Positions 32,752 through 43,869 are shown, numbered from the stretch's first letter. The stretch: DNA of 64,000 bases from Anniella stebbinsi (GCA_029215795.1 JARDYH010000002.1:292795973-292859972); one strand, 5' to 3'. The notes: generated by a model from the letters alone, not told the origin. Made by a program: numbers and translations.

Positions 32752-32759
32752 ATTTATTA

Positions 32760-33989
32760 TAGGGATGTGCACGGACCCTCCCGATTGGATCAGGACCCGG
32801 ATCGGGACCTCCGATGTTGTCCTGGATCGGTTCGGACAAAATTGGAGGTCCCTCAGATCGGACCCGATCCCGATCCGAAAATCGGATGTCCGATTTTCGG
32901 ATCGGCCGCCATTTTTAGTGTTATCGCCATAGGCTTGCATTGGGGGAAAGAAAGCTTTCCCCCAATGCAAGCCTATGATGAAAACATGACGGTAGGTGGG
33001 TGAGTGGGGGCCTAACTCCCCCTTCCCTGTCCCTCCTCCCACTCGCATTCCCAACTGCCGGGGCCTTCCACTGCCATCCGCTGGCACCCACGGGCACCCA
33101 CAGGCGCTAGCGGACAGTAGTGGACAGCTCCAGCAGGTAAGCCCCCTCCTCCCCTTGCGCTCCTTACCTGCCGGGGCCATCCACTGCCATCCGCTGCTCC
33201 GATCTACTGAGAAACCGGCTTCGCAGACTCCCTCTTAGTAGCGTGCTAGGTGATGATGTCATCACCCGGCTCGCTACTGAGAGGCAGGCTGCGAAGCCTG
33301 TTTCTCAGTAGATTGGAGCAGCGGAGGGAAGCAGGAGCCCCGGCAGGTAAGTGGGGCCTTCCCCCTCCTCCCCCTCGTGCTCCTTACCTGTCGGGGCCGT
33401 CTGCTGCTGTCCACTGCCGTCCACTGCCCCCTTCTACTGAGAAACAGGCTTCGCAGCCTGCCTCTCAGTAGTCCGACGGGTGATGTCATCACCCGGTGCG
33501 CTACTGAGAGGCAGGCCACGAAGCCTGTTTCTCAGTAGAAGGGGGCAGCGGAGGGAAGCGGGAGCCCCGGCAGGTAAGTGGGGCCTTCCCCCTCCTCCCC
33601 CTCGTGCTCCTTACCTGTCGGGGCCGTCTGCTGCTGTCCACTGCCGTCCACTGCCCCCTTCTACTGAGAAACAGGCTTCGCAGCCTGCCTCTCAGTAGTC
33701 CGACGGGTGATGTCATCACCCGGTGCGCTACTGAGAGGCAGGCCACGAAGCCTGTTTCTCAGTAGAAGGGGGCAGCAGACAGCAGCAGATGGCCCCGGCA
33801 GGTAAGGAGCGTGAAGGAGAGGAGGAGGTCTGATCCTCCGATCTTATCTGAACCGGATTGAGTCCTTTTGGACCAGTTCGGATGAGATCGGATGATCCAG
33901 AAGCCGGGATCGGAATCGGATACTTTTATCTGATTTCGGTCGGATTGGCTCTGGATTGTGGATCGGACCCGATCCGTTGCACACCCCTA
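32760..33989. mobile_element. hAT element built from hairpin units (1,230 bp)
   Basis: The left end TAGGGATGTGCACGGACC and right end TTGCACACCCCTA have a perfect 8-bp duplication ATTTATTA (32752-32759 and 33990-33997). Each end carries many GGATCGG/CCGATCC words over about 130 bases, probably transposase-binding subterminal repeats (inference). The centre holds GC-rich hairpin units in tandem with a 227-base period. Each unit has about 38-base arms (e.g. 33434-33471 against 33501-33538, 36 of 38 pairs) around GGGTGATGTCATCACCC. CAGGTAAG words stand at the unit edges on both strands. There is no transposase. Confidence 0.88.
33250..33780. repeat. Tandem 227-bp hairpin units inside the hAT element
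   Basis: Two nearly identical 227-base units (starting about 33274 and 33501) lie beside a partial first unit. The proline/serine-rich frames through them on both strands recur with the same period and only reflect the repeat. Confidence 0.85.
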
Positions 33990-33997
33990 ATTTATTA

Positions 33998-34639
33998 CAT
34001 CATTTCATGGCTGTAGTAATGAAGTGATAATAATCAAAAGAAAATGCCAGTTTTGTTGACACGGAGTTTGGAATTATGACATCTGTTAAGATCGCATCCT
34101 GGCTCAACCCCCAATTTGAACATTTTTTTCTGGATGGGGTATGCTATATTCTCAACTCATGCCTGAGCATTCAAAAAAGTGACCCCTATGCCAAAAGTGG
34201 CTACTCAGATCCCAACACCTAAGTTACCAGGATTGCATTCCACTTGTCTGGTGAAAGGATGGGCATACCCTCTACTCTCTCTCACACAGATGATGTAAGC
34301 TGAACCAAGTATCCCATGCTAATTGCACAGAGGGCCTATTAGCATGGTTTTTCTCTTTCCCAACGATGTATATGGGAACAGAGAACTTATGTGAATCATT
34401 GCTCTACATGATTTGGTGTAATACACAGTGCTCTGTTCATGTGTTGTGTCATTTGCATGTTGGAGGGGAGGCAGAGCTCTCACTTCTGCTCCACATGAAT
34501 AGGATCACTGTCCCAGGTCATGTACAAACGGGCATATGGGATTCATAACGGTTCTATGAAAAGTGTGTCTGAGATCTTGCACTGTGTGGATTTTCACAAC
34601 TGTTTGATCACCCTAGACGAACAAAGACAGCTACCACAA
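33998..34639. other. Unrecognised DNA
   Basis: No repeat or gene is recognised. Confidence 0.35.
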
Positions 34640-35060
34640 TCAGGAGGTGTTCCTACAGAATAGGTGGTCCTGAGAAGGAGAAGAACCCAGCGTTGTCCAA
34701 TGAGGTCATCCAATGAAGCTGAATGATGGGAGATTCAGGAAAGATAAATTGAAGTACTTCTTCACACAATGCGTAGAAGTAATAATGGCCATTGACATGG
34801 ATTGCTTTAAAAGGGGATTAGACAAATTCATGAAGGATAAGGCTATCAATGGTTACTAGTCATGATGACTGTATATTACCTCCAGTACGCCTCTTCATAC
34901 TAGTTACTGGGAAACATGAGCAGCAGGGTGCCATTTCAATCATGTCTTCTTTGTGGGCTTCCAAGAGGCATCTGGTCCACCACTGTGGGAACAGAATGCT
35001 GTCCTAGGTGGAACCTTGGTCTGATCCAGCAGGGCTCTTCTTATATTTTAAGATATTCTA
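34640..35060 (+). mobile_element. CR1-like LINE 3' end
   Basis: It matches 40060-40495 along its length: a coding remnant (TGAAGTACTTCTTCACACAA, i.e. KYFFTQ, then FIKxxLDKF..-like GATTAGACAAATTCATGAAG and ATCAATGGTTACTAG). After that comes the shared UTR with GGTCTGATCCAGCAGGGCTC near the end. Frames are broken. Only the last part of ORF2 and the UTR are present. Confidence 0.65.
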
Positions 35061-35141
35061 TGATTTCAACTTTTACCATCTCTGCTTTTGTTTTCTGTTC
35101 TTTTTGGTTTTAACCTCAGAACCTTCCTTTATGTATGCTTA

Positions 35142-35612
35142 GGCCACATCTACACCATCCATTTATCCTGAGGTCAGTGCAAAGTCATCCCTATGCATCC
35201 AAATGATGCACAGGGGATCCCAGGATCTCACTTTCCCCGGGATAAAATGGATAGCACTTATCCCAGTTTTCCCCACAGTCCCGGGACAAACCCGAGGACC
35301 GTGGGTAGTGGGCGCAGACTCCTGGGTCTCCCTCCTCCCCATGAGTAGTGGGGCTTTGCAAGTGGGCATGGAGATGCATGAGGGGGGCTCCGTGCCCATG
35401 GTGGGTGGGGAGCAGCAGTTTTGCCATCCCCAGGATGGCTGCTGGTGCTGTTTGGTGCTGAGTTTTGGGTTTTGTTGTTGTTGGTTTACTTACTTTTGTG
35501 CAGGATTAGGGCCATGCAGTTGAGCGACTGGCTCCTGCATAAAAGAAAAAAGTAAAAAAAAAGAACATGCCACACCGGGGTATCCCTCCTGACTTCTGGA
35601 ATGTTGTGCTGG
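35142..35612. mobile_element. Harbinger-like element, right end lost
   Basis: It begins GGCCACATCTACACCATCC after a TTA triplet. It matches 11577-12109 for most of its length (CCAAATGATGCACAGGGGAT; TTTCCCCGGGATAAAATGGA). Homology stops near 35612, where a different repeat begins, so there is no right terminus. Confidence 0.6.
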
Positions 35613-35665
35613 CTTGCAATGATGGGAGTTGTAGTCCAACACCTTTGGAGGGCACCAGGTTGGGG
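35613..35665. repeat. Fragment of a common foldback repeat
   Basis: The words GATGGGAGTTGTAGTCCAAC and GGGCACCAGGTTGGGGAAG correspond (inverted) to the block at 60010-60115. It is one arm of that foldback family. Confidence 0.5.
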
Positions 35666-36137
35666 AAGGGCTGCTCTAAACAAAAAAAGAGAAGTAGGTG
35701 GCCCTAAGTTGTTCGTGATCAGTTTTCCACAACCCCACAGTCTCCTCTGTATATCATATTCTCCACTCTGTCCTCATGGTTTATCTGCTTTGGGAGAATG
35801 AAAATTTCACTTGCACTTTCTGCCTCCTTAGGGAGGATGTGGCGTTAAGGCTTGTGAGCCTTAACTCCCAATTTCCCTGCTTTTTGGTGCTTGGTTGGAA
35901 TCTGTAGAGCCTTAACATTGTTTTTGTAAACCGTAGGTTTTTTGGTTAATGAATTTCATGGCTTTGTGTAACGGATGACTGGGTATTATACAGTTGACAA
36001 CCAAGCCAGCGTCAGCCAGAATGTTATACCATCTTGACATCCAATATAAAATCAAAGCTAGTGTTATGTGTTGAACTCACTTTTAACATTAATAAATCAA
36101 CCAAAATGCTTGCATCTCCCTCATTTTTAAATATAAA
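35666..36137. other. Unrecognised DNA
   Basis: No feature is recognised. Confidence 0.35.
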
Positions 36138-37186
36138 TGCCGATGAAAGTGGACAGCGGGGGGGGGGGGGCGGAGGGGAGGAGGGGGGCGCTTACCTTTG
36201 AGGGACGTCCGCTCCCGTTCGGCGCCGGCGGCTACTACCAGCGGGCTCCGCGGCCTGCTCCAGGGTGGCGCGCCAGGTGATGACATCACCCAGCGCGCTA
36301 CTCTAGAGCAGGCCGCGGAGCCCGCTGGTAGTAGCCGCCGGCGCCGGACGGGAGCGGACGGCCCAGAAAGGTAAGCAGGGGGCGCGCAGAGGGGAGGAGG
36401 GGGGCCCTTACCTTTCCGGGCTGTCCGCTCCCGTCCGGCGCCGGTGGCTACTACCAGCGGGCTCCGCGGCCTGCTCCAGGGTGGCGCGCCGGGTGATCAC
36501 CCGGCGCGCTACTCTAGAGCAAGCCGCAAAGCCCGCTGGCGGTAGCCGCCAGTGCCGGACGGGAGCGAACGTCCCGGAACGGTGAGGAGGGGGCGCGCGG
36601 AGGGGAGGAGGGGGCACTTACCTTTTAGGGACGCCCGTCCGGCGCCGGCGGCTACTACCAGCGGGCTCCGCGGCCTGCTCCAGGGTGGCGCGCCGGGTGA
36701 TCACCCGGCGCGCTACTCTAGAGCAGGCCGCAAAGCCCGCTGGCAGTAGCCGCCGCTGCCAGACGGGAGCGGGCGTCCCTAAAAGGTAAGCAGTGGTGGG
36801 GAAGGGGGCTTACCCCCCCGGAGCCGTCAGCTTCTATCCGCGGGCGCCAGCGGGCGCCCGCGGATGGAAGCGGACGGCCCCAGGGGGGGTAGGGAGCGCG
36901 GGGAAGGGGGCTTACCTGCTGGGGCCGTCCACAGTGGACGGCCTGGGGGGGAGGGAGTTAGTCCCCCCTCACCCACCTGCCGCCATTTTTTCCTCATAGA
37001 CTTGCATTGCAATGCAAGTCTATGGGGAAAAAAATGGCGGCTGATCCAAAAATTTCCGATTTTTGGATCGGGATCGGACTCGATCCGGTCCGGGGGGCCT
37101 CCGATTTTGTCCGAACCGATCCATGACAAAATTGGAGGTCCCGATCCGGGTCCCGATCCGATCCGGGGGGTCCGTGCACACCCCTA
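36138..37186. mobile_element. hAT element built from hairpin units, left end missing
   Basis: The right end TCCGTGCACACCCCTA and the subterminal GGATCGG words match 32760 and 50810. The left side starts abruptly inside the element (GATGAAAGTGGACAGC, cognate to about 51026), so the left terminus and its duplication are absent. Three GC-rich hairpin units of about 215 bases follow (36186-36785). Each has long arms around GGTGATCACC or GGTGATGACATCACC and is bordered by CTTACCTTT and AAAGGTAAG words. Confidence 0.8.
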
Positions 37187-38265
37187 GTTTCAATGTTGTA
37201 CTTAAAACTTAACACCGGCCCAAACTAATTAAATGAAGTGTTTGAAGCTTTCAACTTTATAGCAGTATGGACCAAACTCTTAGAAAAGAGGGAAGGAGCA
37301 CTGTGTGTGTATGGGATGGGGAGGGGATAGAAAGAAAGGTATAGCCACCTATTCCCAGGAGAGATCTGAAGATCAGGTTACCAGAGGAACCACACCCTGC
37401 TTCACCAGGGAGCAAAAGAGCAAACTGGCCTTATGAAGATAGCCCAAAATACTCTCAGACCCAAAGGAATGCATGTTCCAGAAGAGAAAAGAGAAACTCT
37501 TCTTCTTCACTCAAAAGGACTGTGCTAGAGGCAGCGGCCATTTCACTCACCCACCCCACATTCTAAGGCAGGAGGGAGGGGGGAGAGCGACACTACTGAG
37601 CATGTGTCGCGCTATGAGGGAAGATGGCCACCTCATTCACTTGAATGAGAGGTTAAAATAGTCCTTAAAAGTCAACCAAAGGGAATTTTAAAAAAACGAA
37701 AAGCTTTCCACCAACTACAGTCAAGGAGGAAGAAGACCCCACCTCTGGATTAATTAATAAGGCTCTAGAAATTATGCAAATTGTGAGCAGAAAAGTCACA
37801 ACCCGGAAGTAAATTTTACAAAAGCAGGGAGAGAGGTTTGTATTCCTTTTCTACCTTAAACTGCTCTCCTTCCCTCAGTCTTTCACCAATCTTCTTGAAA
37901 TTTTCAGGTAATGTAAAACAAACATTTCTTTCTGGCACCTGTAAATTTCAGAAAGGTTGATGAAACATTTTCGATTTTATGGCTGTTAGAATGCCTCCCC
38001 CCCAATTATCACTTTAACATGGCGGAATGTGTTTTTTACTGACGGCCCTTTACAATGGAGGCACGGCTGTGCCTCCATTAATAATAGATAGAATATTGAA
38101 CCTTAATACAGACTCATGCTAGCACTTATGATTCAGGTCAGAGCTTGGCATGTTATTAAAGCAGTTAGGAAGTGGCAAGACTAAAAATCCCAAAAAGTAG
38201 GTTTTCAAGTGAAGTTTGGACCTGGATCTATATTTTACTAAGTTTGGGGCTTGGAGTGGCCTTGA
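37187..38265. other. Unrecognised DNA
   Basis: No family is recognised with confidence. An inverted pair GAGGCACGGC/GCCGTGCCTC lies at 38059-38078. Confidence 0.35.
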
Positions 38266-38520
38266 ATCATATTTATTTATTTATTTATTTATTGTATTCC
38301 ATTTATATACCGCCCCATAGCCGAAGCTCTCTGGGCAGTTTACAAAAATTAAAAACATTGAACAATTAGAACACCAATATACAAAATTTAAAAGCATAAA
38401 GCATAAAAACAAATTAAAATTACAATATCATATATTCCAACGAAGAAAAGTGTCAATGCAAAATAAGATAAAATCTTCCCCTGGCGATATAAATTGAAAT
38501 TCCATGGCAAGTAATAAACT
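38266..38520 (-). repeat. LINE 3' end with (TAAA)n tail
   Basis: Read on the minus strand, the element ends with AACTGCCCAGAGAGCTTCGG, then CTATGGGGCGGTATATAAA, then a (TAAA)n tail at 38269-38294. The CGCCC...GGGCGG type of 3' hairpin is common in squamate LINE ends. No coding sequence is visible. Confidence 0.5.
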
Positions 38521-38522
38521 AG

Positions 38523-39112
38523 GAGCCGATCTACACACTAGGTTTTTAACATTTTATAAGGGTTATGAAAACTCTTTGGGCCACATGACGCACTCCCTAT
38601 AACATTGTATACCTGAGGTTTTTTAAAACTCACTTCAGCTATGTACAACAGTTTCACTTTTAATAAATCATATTAAGTAAAATAATGTGTCCTTCCTTAC
38701 TGTCTGTGATTCATGGGGGCAGTGCTTTGTTTACTGGTGCCCAAATGCTTAGCAGCTGATTGGTGGGGAAGAAAGCGGGGCTATGGAGGAAGTGGGCGAG
38801 TGAACTACAACACCCACAATTCTTAGCCCTATACTCATTGAAAGCTAGGGAATGACAGAGGAACTAAGGAGGAAGTGGGTGACTGAACTACAACGCCTAC
38901 AATGCCTTGCCCTAAACTCATTGTAAAAACAAAACAGAAAGAGACGGGGCAGAAGAGTATGTGACTGCACACATCGCTTTAAAGTCTGAAGAATTTTTCT
39001 CCTGTAACGTGAGTACTCAGTAATGTGACCTAAGATGTTTTAGAACGCACCTATTTGGAACATTTTAAAATACTATTTAAAACGTTCCAAGGGACTGTGT
39101 AGATAGGCTCCA
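38523..39112. mobile_element. Large foldback element of the TCTACAC family (590 bp)
   Basis: It begins GAGCCGATCTACACACTAGG and ends with the inverted GTGTAGATAGGCTC. The inner ends also invert (ACATTTTATAAGG-like against TTAAAACGTTCC-like). The centre carries a duplicated 'gaggaagtgggYgaSTGAACTACAAC' segment at about 38788 and 38868. Target duplications are not evident. Confidence 0.6.
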
Positions 39113-39798
39113 AGATACAAACTTTGAAGCAGAAAGGAAAGTGGATGAATTTGGTTTGACGGCGAAAAGAGTGCTTTCCATTTAATGAAAGGTACAAAGA
39201 ATTGTAGCAAATGTGCTAAAAATTAGCAGTAATAGTTTTCTGCAAAATGAAATCTGTATGTGAATGTCTTACTTGCCAGATGCTGTTTTTAATCAAGGTG
39301 GCCCTTATAGAAAGGCCTGTTATTTTTCCAATTAGGAGTTAGTGGTTAGGTTTCTATCCAGAATGTGAAATTGAAGTGTTGTAGCATGCAGGATAATTGC
39401 TGGTGTTTAATTTAAAGGATGACCCAATTGATCATTTCTCTGTGCAATGTTAAAGATGATCAATTGATGTCCCAAGGTCTATTGCAACCAAAAAGTATTG
39501 AGGTCATCCCCTTCCAGATAATTAAGGTCACTCCATGTTCCTTCTGAACATGAAGTGAGCCTAGTATGCTTTCAGTAAACATTCACATATATAATATTAA
39601 ATTTTATAACTAAACAGTTTGCATGAAAATGAGATAATTATTGTGTGCTATTTTTAATTACCACTAGAGCTGGGCCAAAAAATCCTCATTGTTTTTCATG
39701 ATTAGTTTCAGTAGTGTCCTTGACTTTACAACTATTTTTGTCTACCTTTCTGAAATGTTTGTTCATTGACGGGGGTTGGGGGGTTGGATCCAGACATA
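39113..39798. other. Unrecognised DNA with a small hairpin
   Basis: At 39425-39475 two segments around CAATTGATCAT face each other as inverted copies. Nothing else is recognised. Confidence 0.35.
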
Positions 39799-40023
39799 GG
39801 CTGCATTCGGACAACACGATAGTCAATGGTGGGGTAATAATCAACTTTACAATTGTTCATCCAGGGGGTACTCCCCACACAACATAGTAATAAATAATCA
39901 ATTGTGGTGTGGATTAGGATCAGCACTGAGTTGACTATGTTCAGATGACATGATAGTCAGTACAACTGACGATTGTCCCCCCCCCCCCCCCCCAGTTGCT
40001 TATTGTGTCGTCTGAATTCAGCC
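39799..40023. mobile_element. Harbinger-like MITE (225 bp)
   Basis: The ends GGCTGCATTCGGACAACACG and TGTGTCGTCTGAATTCAGCC are of the family at 24113. A run of 17 C (39977-39993) lies inside. Flanking triplets ATA and AGT do not match, so the duplication is lost or the copy is rearranged. Confidence 0.65.
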
Positions 40024-40054
40024 AGTGTCATACCTAAAGTATGTATGGTGTGGA

Positions 40055-40495
40055 GAATGTGGATAGGAAGACATTTTTCTCTTTCTCCCTTACTACAAGA
40101 ACCCGGGGTTATCCCATGAAGCTGATTGGTGGGAAATTCAGGACAAATAAAAGGAAGTATTTTTTCACACAGCACATAGTTAAACTATGGAATTCACTAC
40201 CACAAGACATGGCGATGGCCACCAATTTGGATGGCTTTAAAAAGGTGTTGGATAAATTCCTGGAGGAGAAGGCTATCAATGGCTACTAGCACTCATGGGT
40301 ATGTGCTACCTCCAGTAACTGAGGCAGTAAGCCTATATGCCACTTGCTGGGGCAGATAGGTAGGATGGTGCTGTTCAACCATGTCCTGCTTTGTTGGTCC
40401 CTGGGTAACAGCTGTTTGGCTACTGTGTGAACAGAGTGCTGGACTAGATGCACCCTTGGTCTGATCCAGCATGGCACTTCTTATGTGCATATGTT
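40055..40495 (+). mobile_element. CR1-like LINE 3' end
   Basis: The frame at 40041-40289 is still open for its last 70 residues and reads [20 protein letters not shown], then [10 protein letters not shown], then [17 protein letters not shown] before its stop at 40287. This is the C-terminal end typical of CR1-type ORF2. The 3' UTR follows (40290-40495), ending GGTCTGATCCAGCATGGCAC and TTCTTATGTGC. The clade is inferred from the C-terminus only; only this end is present. Confidence 0.65.
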
Positions 40496-40496
40496 C

Positions 40497-41129
40497 TTAA
40501 AGTAAACCCATTGAAATCTACGGGGATTAAGTTAGGCCATTTCTACACCTTAGGGGTGTAGAGGGAGGAGGGAGGGCGATCCCGGAAGTACCTGTTTCCG
40601 AGTTCGTCGCTCCTAATAACATCATGGGCGTGACATCCCAGGTTCCTCCTGGGCCGTTGCACTGTCACAGGCGCCATTCCCCCACCCCCAGACCTTGGGA
40701 AGAGCACTCTTACACTCCATCGCTCAAGGTAAATGGGAAAAAACCCACACACAATCAGGCCCCCCACCCCCTCCATGCCTTCCTGGGGGTGGCAAAACTG
40801 GTGCCATCCCCTCCCCTGATGGGCACAGAGTGGCTTCATGCCCATTTCTGCTGCTGCGCTTACTCGCGAGTAAGTACGACAGCAACTGGGACAGGCGGCC
40901 ACATCTCCCACTGTCCCAGAAACTTCCTGGGGTTGCGGGAAGATTTGGGATTTTCCAGTTTTGGGGGGGGCGTGGCCGCCCCCCAACCCCTGGGAGTCCT
41001 TATGCATCATGTGAATGCACAGGGACCACCCGGGGCAATCCTAGGCAAAATGCCTCATGTAGAAATGGCCTTAGTCATGATGTCTCATTCATTTCAATGG
41101 GCACACTCTAAATATGACTAAGTCTGGCT
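40497..41129. repeat. Small foldback repeat split by a Harbinger-like element
   Basis: The pieces 40497-40534 (ACCCATTGAAATCTACGGGG) and 41071-41129 (TTCATTTCAATGGGCACACT) are the two sides of the repeat seen unbroken at 20085-20205. The insertion at 40535 duplicated its TTA. Confidence 0.55.
40535..41070. mobile_element. Harbinger-like non-autonomous element (536 bp)
   Basis: The termini GGCCATTTCTACACC and TGTAGAAATGGCC are flanked by TTA on both sides (40532-40534 and 41071-41073), the classic TWA-type duplication of PIF/Harbinger. The interior (GGTGTAGAGGGAGG, GGGCGATCCCGGAAGT, and others) matches 44731-45265 throughout. Frames on both strands lack any domain. Confidence 0.8.
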
Positions 41130-41508
41130 CTAATGCATTACTTCTCTTGCTCAATCACCTCTAGCTCAGATCCCATCTGCTTATACATGAAGTTGGGATT
41201 TTATGGCTCAATTTGGGACCCAGCTCTGGATTTTTATTGTTGTTGTTGCAAATGTGGGGGAAGGCATCCAAGACCTCTTATGCTCCCATTCGGAGTGTGT
41301 CAGATCCTTAGGCGTCGAATGGGGCTGGGTTTAATTTGAGCCTGAATCAAATAGAACCCTAGTTAATGCATTTGAAACACATCCCTTCCAAATCACGCTT
41401 GGGGAAGCTTGCTATCACTAACATACATAAAAAGGGTTATCTGGTAGTTACATTATATGTTTGCTCAGCAGCCATTGCATAGTTGTTGAAGTGATCCCAT
41501 GATAACAC
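41130..41508. other. Unrecognised DNA
   Basis: No feature is recognised. Confidence 0.35.
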
Positions 41509-41511
41509 TAT

Positions 41512-42022
41512 GGCTGGTTTCGGGCAACACATTAAGCAACGGAGGGGGGGAAAGAATAGTCAGTTGTGTTGCTTATTGTGTTGTGTGGAGGGTAACACGC
41601 CGCTCACAAACTACTGACGGTATGCTATTCCGCCCAAATAAGCAACGGAGCGAAACTACTGGCTTGCAAGTTGTTTAGCTTGAAGCCAGTTGTTTAAAGT
41701 GTTGTGTGGAGGGGTGAGTGGGTTAAAGCACAAGCCCATAGAGGCAGGCGGCAAGAGCGACCAAAGTGGCGGCTGCCACTCTGCTACAACTGGCGCAACT
41801 TGCAGAGGCTGCTGGGATAGCACCGGGAGGACCGAGGGAGGGAGGGGAGAGGGGCGGGGGCTATGTCAGTCAAATGCCAGGTTGACTATTAATCCACTCA
41901 ACGCCAGCCCCAACCACCCACAGTCGTGTAGGAGTATGTTGTGTGGGGAGTACCCACAAAATAACCAACTGTGAGTTGGCTACTCAACCCACCATTGACT
42001 AAAGTGTTGTCCGAAACCAGCC
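41512..42022. mobile_element. Harbinger-like element (511 bp), longer relative of the 24113 family
   Basis: Ends GGCTGGTTTCGGGCAACAC and TTGTCCGAAACCAGCC have TAT on both sides (41509-41511 and 42023-42025). The right half shares GGGGAGTACCC, the TGTTGTGTGG words and CCACCATTGACTA with the 225-base MITEs. The left half is GC-richer and unique to this copy, so the MITEs could be its shortened derivatives. Confidence 0.7.
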
Positions 42023-42323
42023 TATTGTTTGAATTGAGCTGGGGCTCTAACTCCAGTGAGTCTTCAGAGGTAAATACCAAAGACTATTTACCATATGGTA
42101 CCCACTTACTGACTCACCATGGATTTCAAGGAGACACATGGTAGCCCACATTTCCAACTGGTTGCTGGATGCTACGATGATTGTTTTTCCATGCAGTTTT
42201 ATTTCTGCATGGAAATGAGTGGTCAGCATGTGGTAAATGATCAACTGTGTTCACCTATGGTAAGATAAATCCATGACAACACCTATCTATGGGCTCTTTA
42301 CTGGAGCACAAATGGTATATTTA

Positions 42324-42413
42324 AGGCACAATCCTATACATGTTTAAACAGGAAAAAATCCTACAAATCCTGGGAGTTTGAGGATTTTTTCCCTTTCTAA
42401 TAGGATTGCACCC
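42324..42413. mobile_element. Very small MITE (90 bp)
   Basis: Ends AGGCACAATCC and GGATTGCACCC lie between TTA triplets (42321-42323 and 42414-42416). The inner words GGAAAAAATCCT and GGATTTTTTCCC also invert. Same family as 57095. Confidence 0.65.
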
Positions 42414-42416
42414 TTA

Positions 42417-42960
42417 ATTGTTCTTTATATAATAAATAGACTATTAACAAATTGAATTGACAGGCTTTCAGTGTCCTGGCTCCAAGGTCATCAATATATT
42501 TTATTTAGTAAACAGTGTTAGTAATGTAGAAGGCCCCCATTCACATTTCATATATCACTGTGTTAAAGAAAACGTAATAAGGAGGAATGCATAGGTTGCC
42601 TTTTTTGGTCATCGCTTAACACTAACGGGGGAAAGATGGATTTGCTGGTGAGATTGTGGAAAGAAGAGAGAGACTGATTGCTGGCTTTACCCGTCCAAAA
42701 AAAAAAAATCATGTGTAGGGAAGAAATACAGCAACTTTTATCCTAAATCCTATTCTTTAATTATACATTTCATGGCTTGTATTTCTAAAGTCAACAGTAC
42801 CCACTTACTTCAGGGGGTCTGTATCTTTAGAAACAGGTGCCTGCTAGTACAAAGACTCTTTAATGTTGTAGGGATCATGTAAATGGTTTCAGGCTCCTGA
42901 AATTAAGGGTATTTTTTATATTCTGTGAGGCTGTGATGCTCTGAAACAGGGATTTCTAAC
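42417..42960. other. Unrecognised DNA
   Basis: No feature is recognised. An A-run lies near 42698. Confidence 0.35.
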
Positions 42961-42964
42961 TTAG

Positions 42965-42994
42965 ACTATTATTATTACTATTATTATTATAATT

Positions 42995-43027
<33 letters not shown>
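42965..43027. repeat. (ATT)n(ATC)n microsatellite
   Basis: A mixed ATT tract passes into about twelve ATC units. It adjoins the 3' end of the R4-like fragment and may be that element's tail on the minus strand, (GAT)n. Confidence 0.85.
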
Positions 43028-43136
43028 TCTTTCTCACTTATGGTGGTTTTTCTAGACGGACATGACGTGCTGTGCCAGGTCATGTTGTCTTTTGCTGAGT
43101 CAGGAATTTCCTGACTGTTGCGCATGTTTTAAGTAT

Positions 43137-43276
43137 GAGCCTATCTACACTACTGCTTTAAAATGGTTTAAAATGGTTTATAACAGTTTTGAGAACTATT
43201 GGGCCCCAGGACACACAGCATATAGAGTTTTCAAAACGTTTTCAAAGTGTTTTATCCTGCATGTGTAGATAGGCTC
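43137..43276. mobile_element. Foldback MITE, TCTACAC family (140 bp)
   Basis: Termini GAGCCTATCTACACTACTGC and the inverted GTGTAGATAGGCTC have TAT duplications at 43134-43136 and 43277-43279. The inner words CTTTAAAATGGTTT and AAACGTTTTCAAAG partly invert. It interrupts the R4-like fragment, so it is younger than that. Confidence 0.8.
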
Positions 43277-43624
43277 TATGACTGCTTTCTGGATGTTGGT
43301 GTGGATGTTTTCTGGTAGGCCCAGTTTCTGGAGGTTTTCTGTATAGGTTTTTGATGTGATGCCGGTAACTGATGTGACTAATGGAATAATTGTGACCTTT
43401 TCCTGTTGCCATAGTTCTTTAGCTTCCATGGCCAGTGGTGTATATTTTTCTTTCTTTTCCTCATCCTTTTCTACAACATTTTTGTCATTAGGTATTGCTA
43501 TGTCAATGAAGTACATGTGTTTTTCTTTTTTGTCTATAACTGTTATGTCTGGTCGGTTGCAAGGTATTGTCCTGTCGATATGAATTGTTCTGTCCCCAGG
43601 ATATTTTATGATCTGCATTTTCAA
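43277..43624 (-). pseudogene. Restriction-like endonuclease domain remnant of R4-like ORF
   Basis: About 115 residues from an internal Met. Family-type features are RPDITVIDKK, YFIDIAIPNDKNV, EKKEKYTPLAMEAKELW and VTIIPLVTSVTGITSKTYTENL. The PD...D spacing fits the PD-(D/E)XK fold, and the basic KEK stretch follows. Upstream zinc-finger sequence is in another frame. The frame runs on into MITE DNA at 43276 and ends there, so the native C-terminus is lost. Confidence 0.6.
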
Positions 43625-43831
43625 AGATTGTTTTGGGTGAGTATGTATAGTATGGAGTAGGTTGTTTAATAAGGTTGAATTTGATGGTGAATTATTTTTG
43701 CAGCTGTATTTTGTCTGTCCATATAGTCCATTCCTGCCAGAATTTTACATCCTCCTGTTACATGGACTATTGTTTCTTGGAACTGATGACATTTCCTACA
43801 TAAATCTGTTGTTACATTGTTATATTTTATG

Positions 43832-43869
<38 letters not shown>

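Noticed and set aside
33250..33746. Repeated proline/serine-rich frames on both strands
   Set aside because: They recur with the 227-base period of the hairpin units, occur on both strands and overlap fully. They are a by-product of the GC-rich repeat, not genes.
36186..36785. Regular GC-rich direct repeats that might suggest a CRISPR array
   Set aside because: Units are over 200 bases, are hairpins rather than repeat-spacer pairs, lie in a hAT element, and the DNA is eukaryotic.
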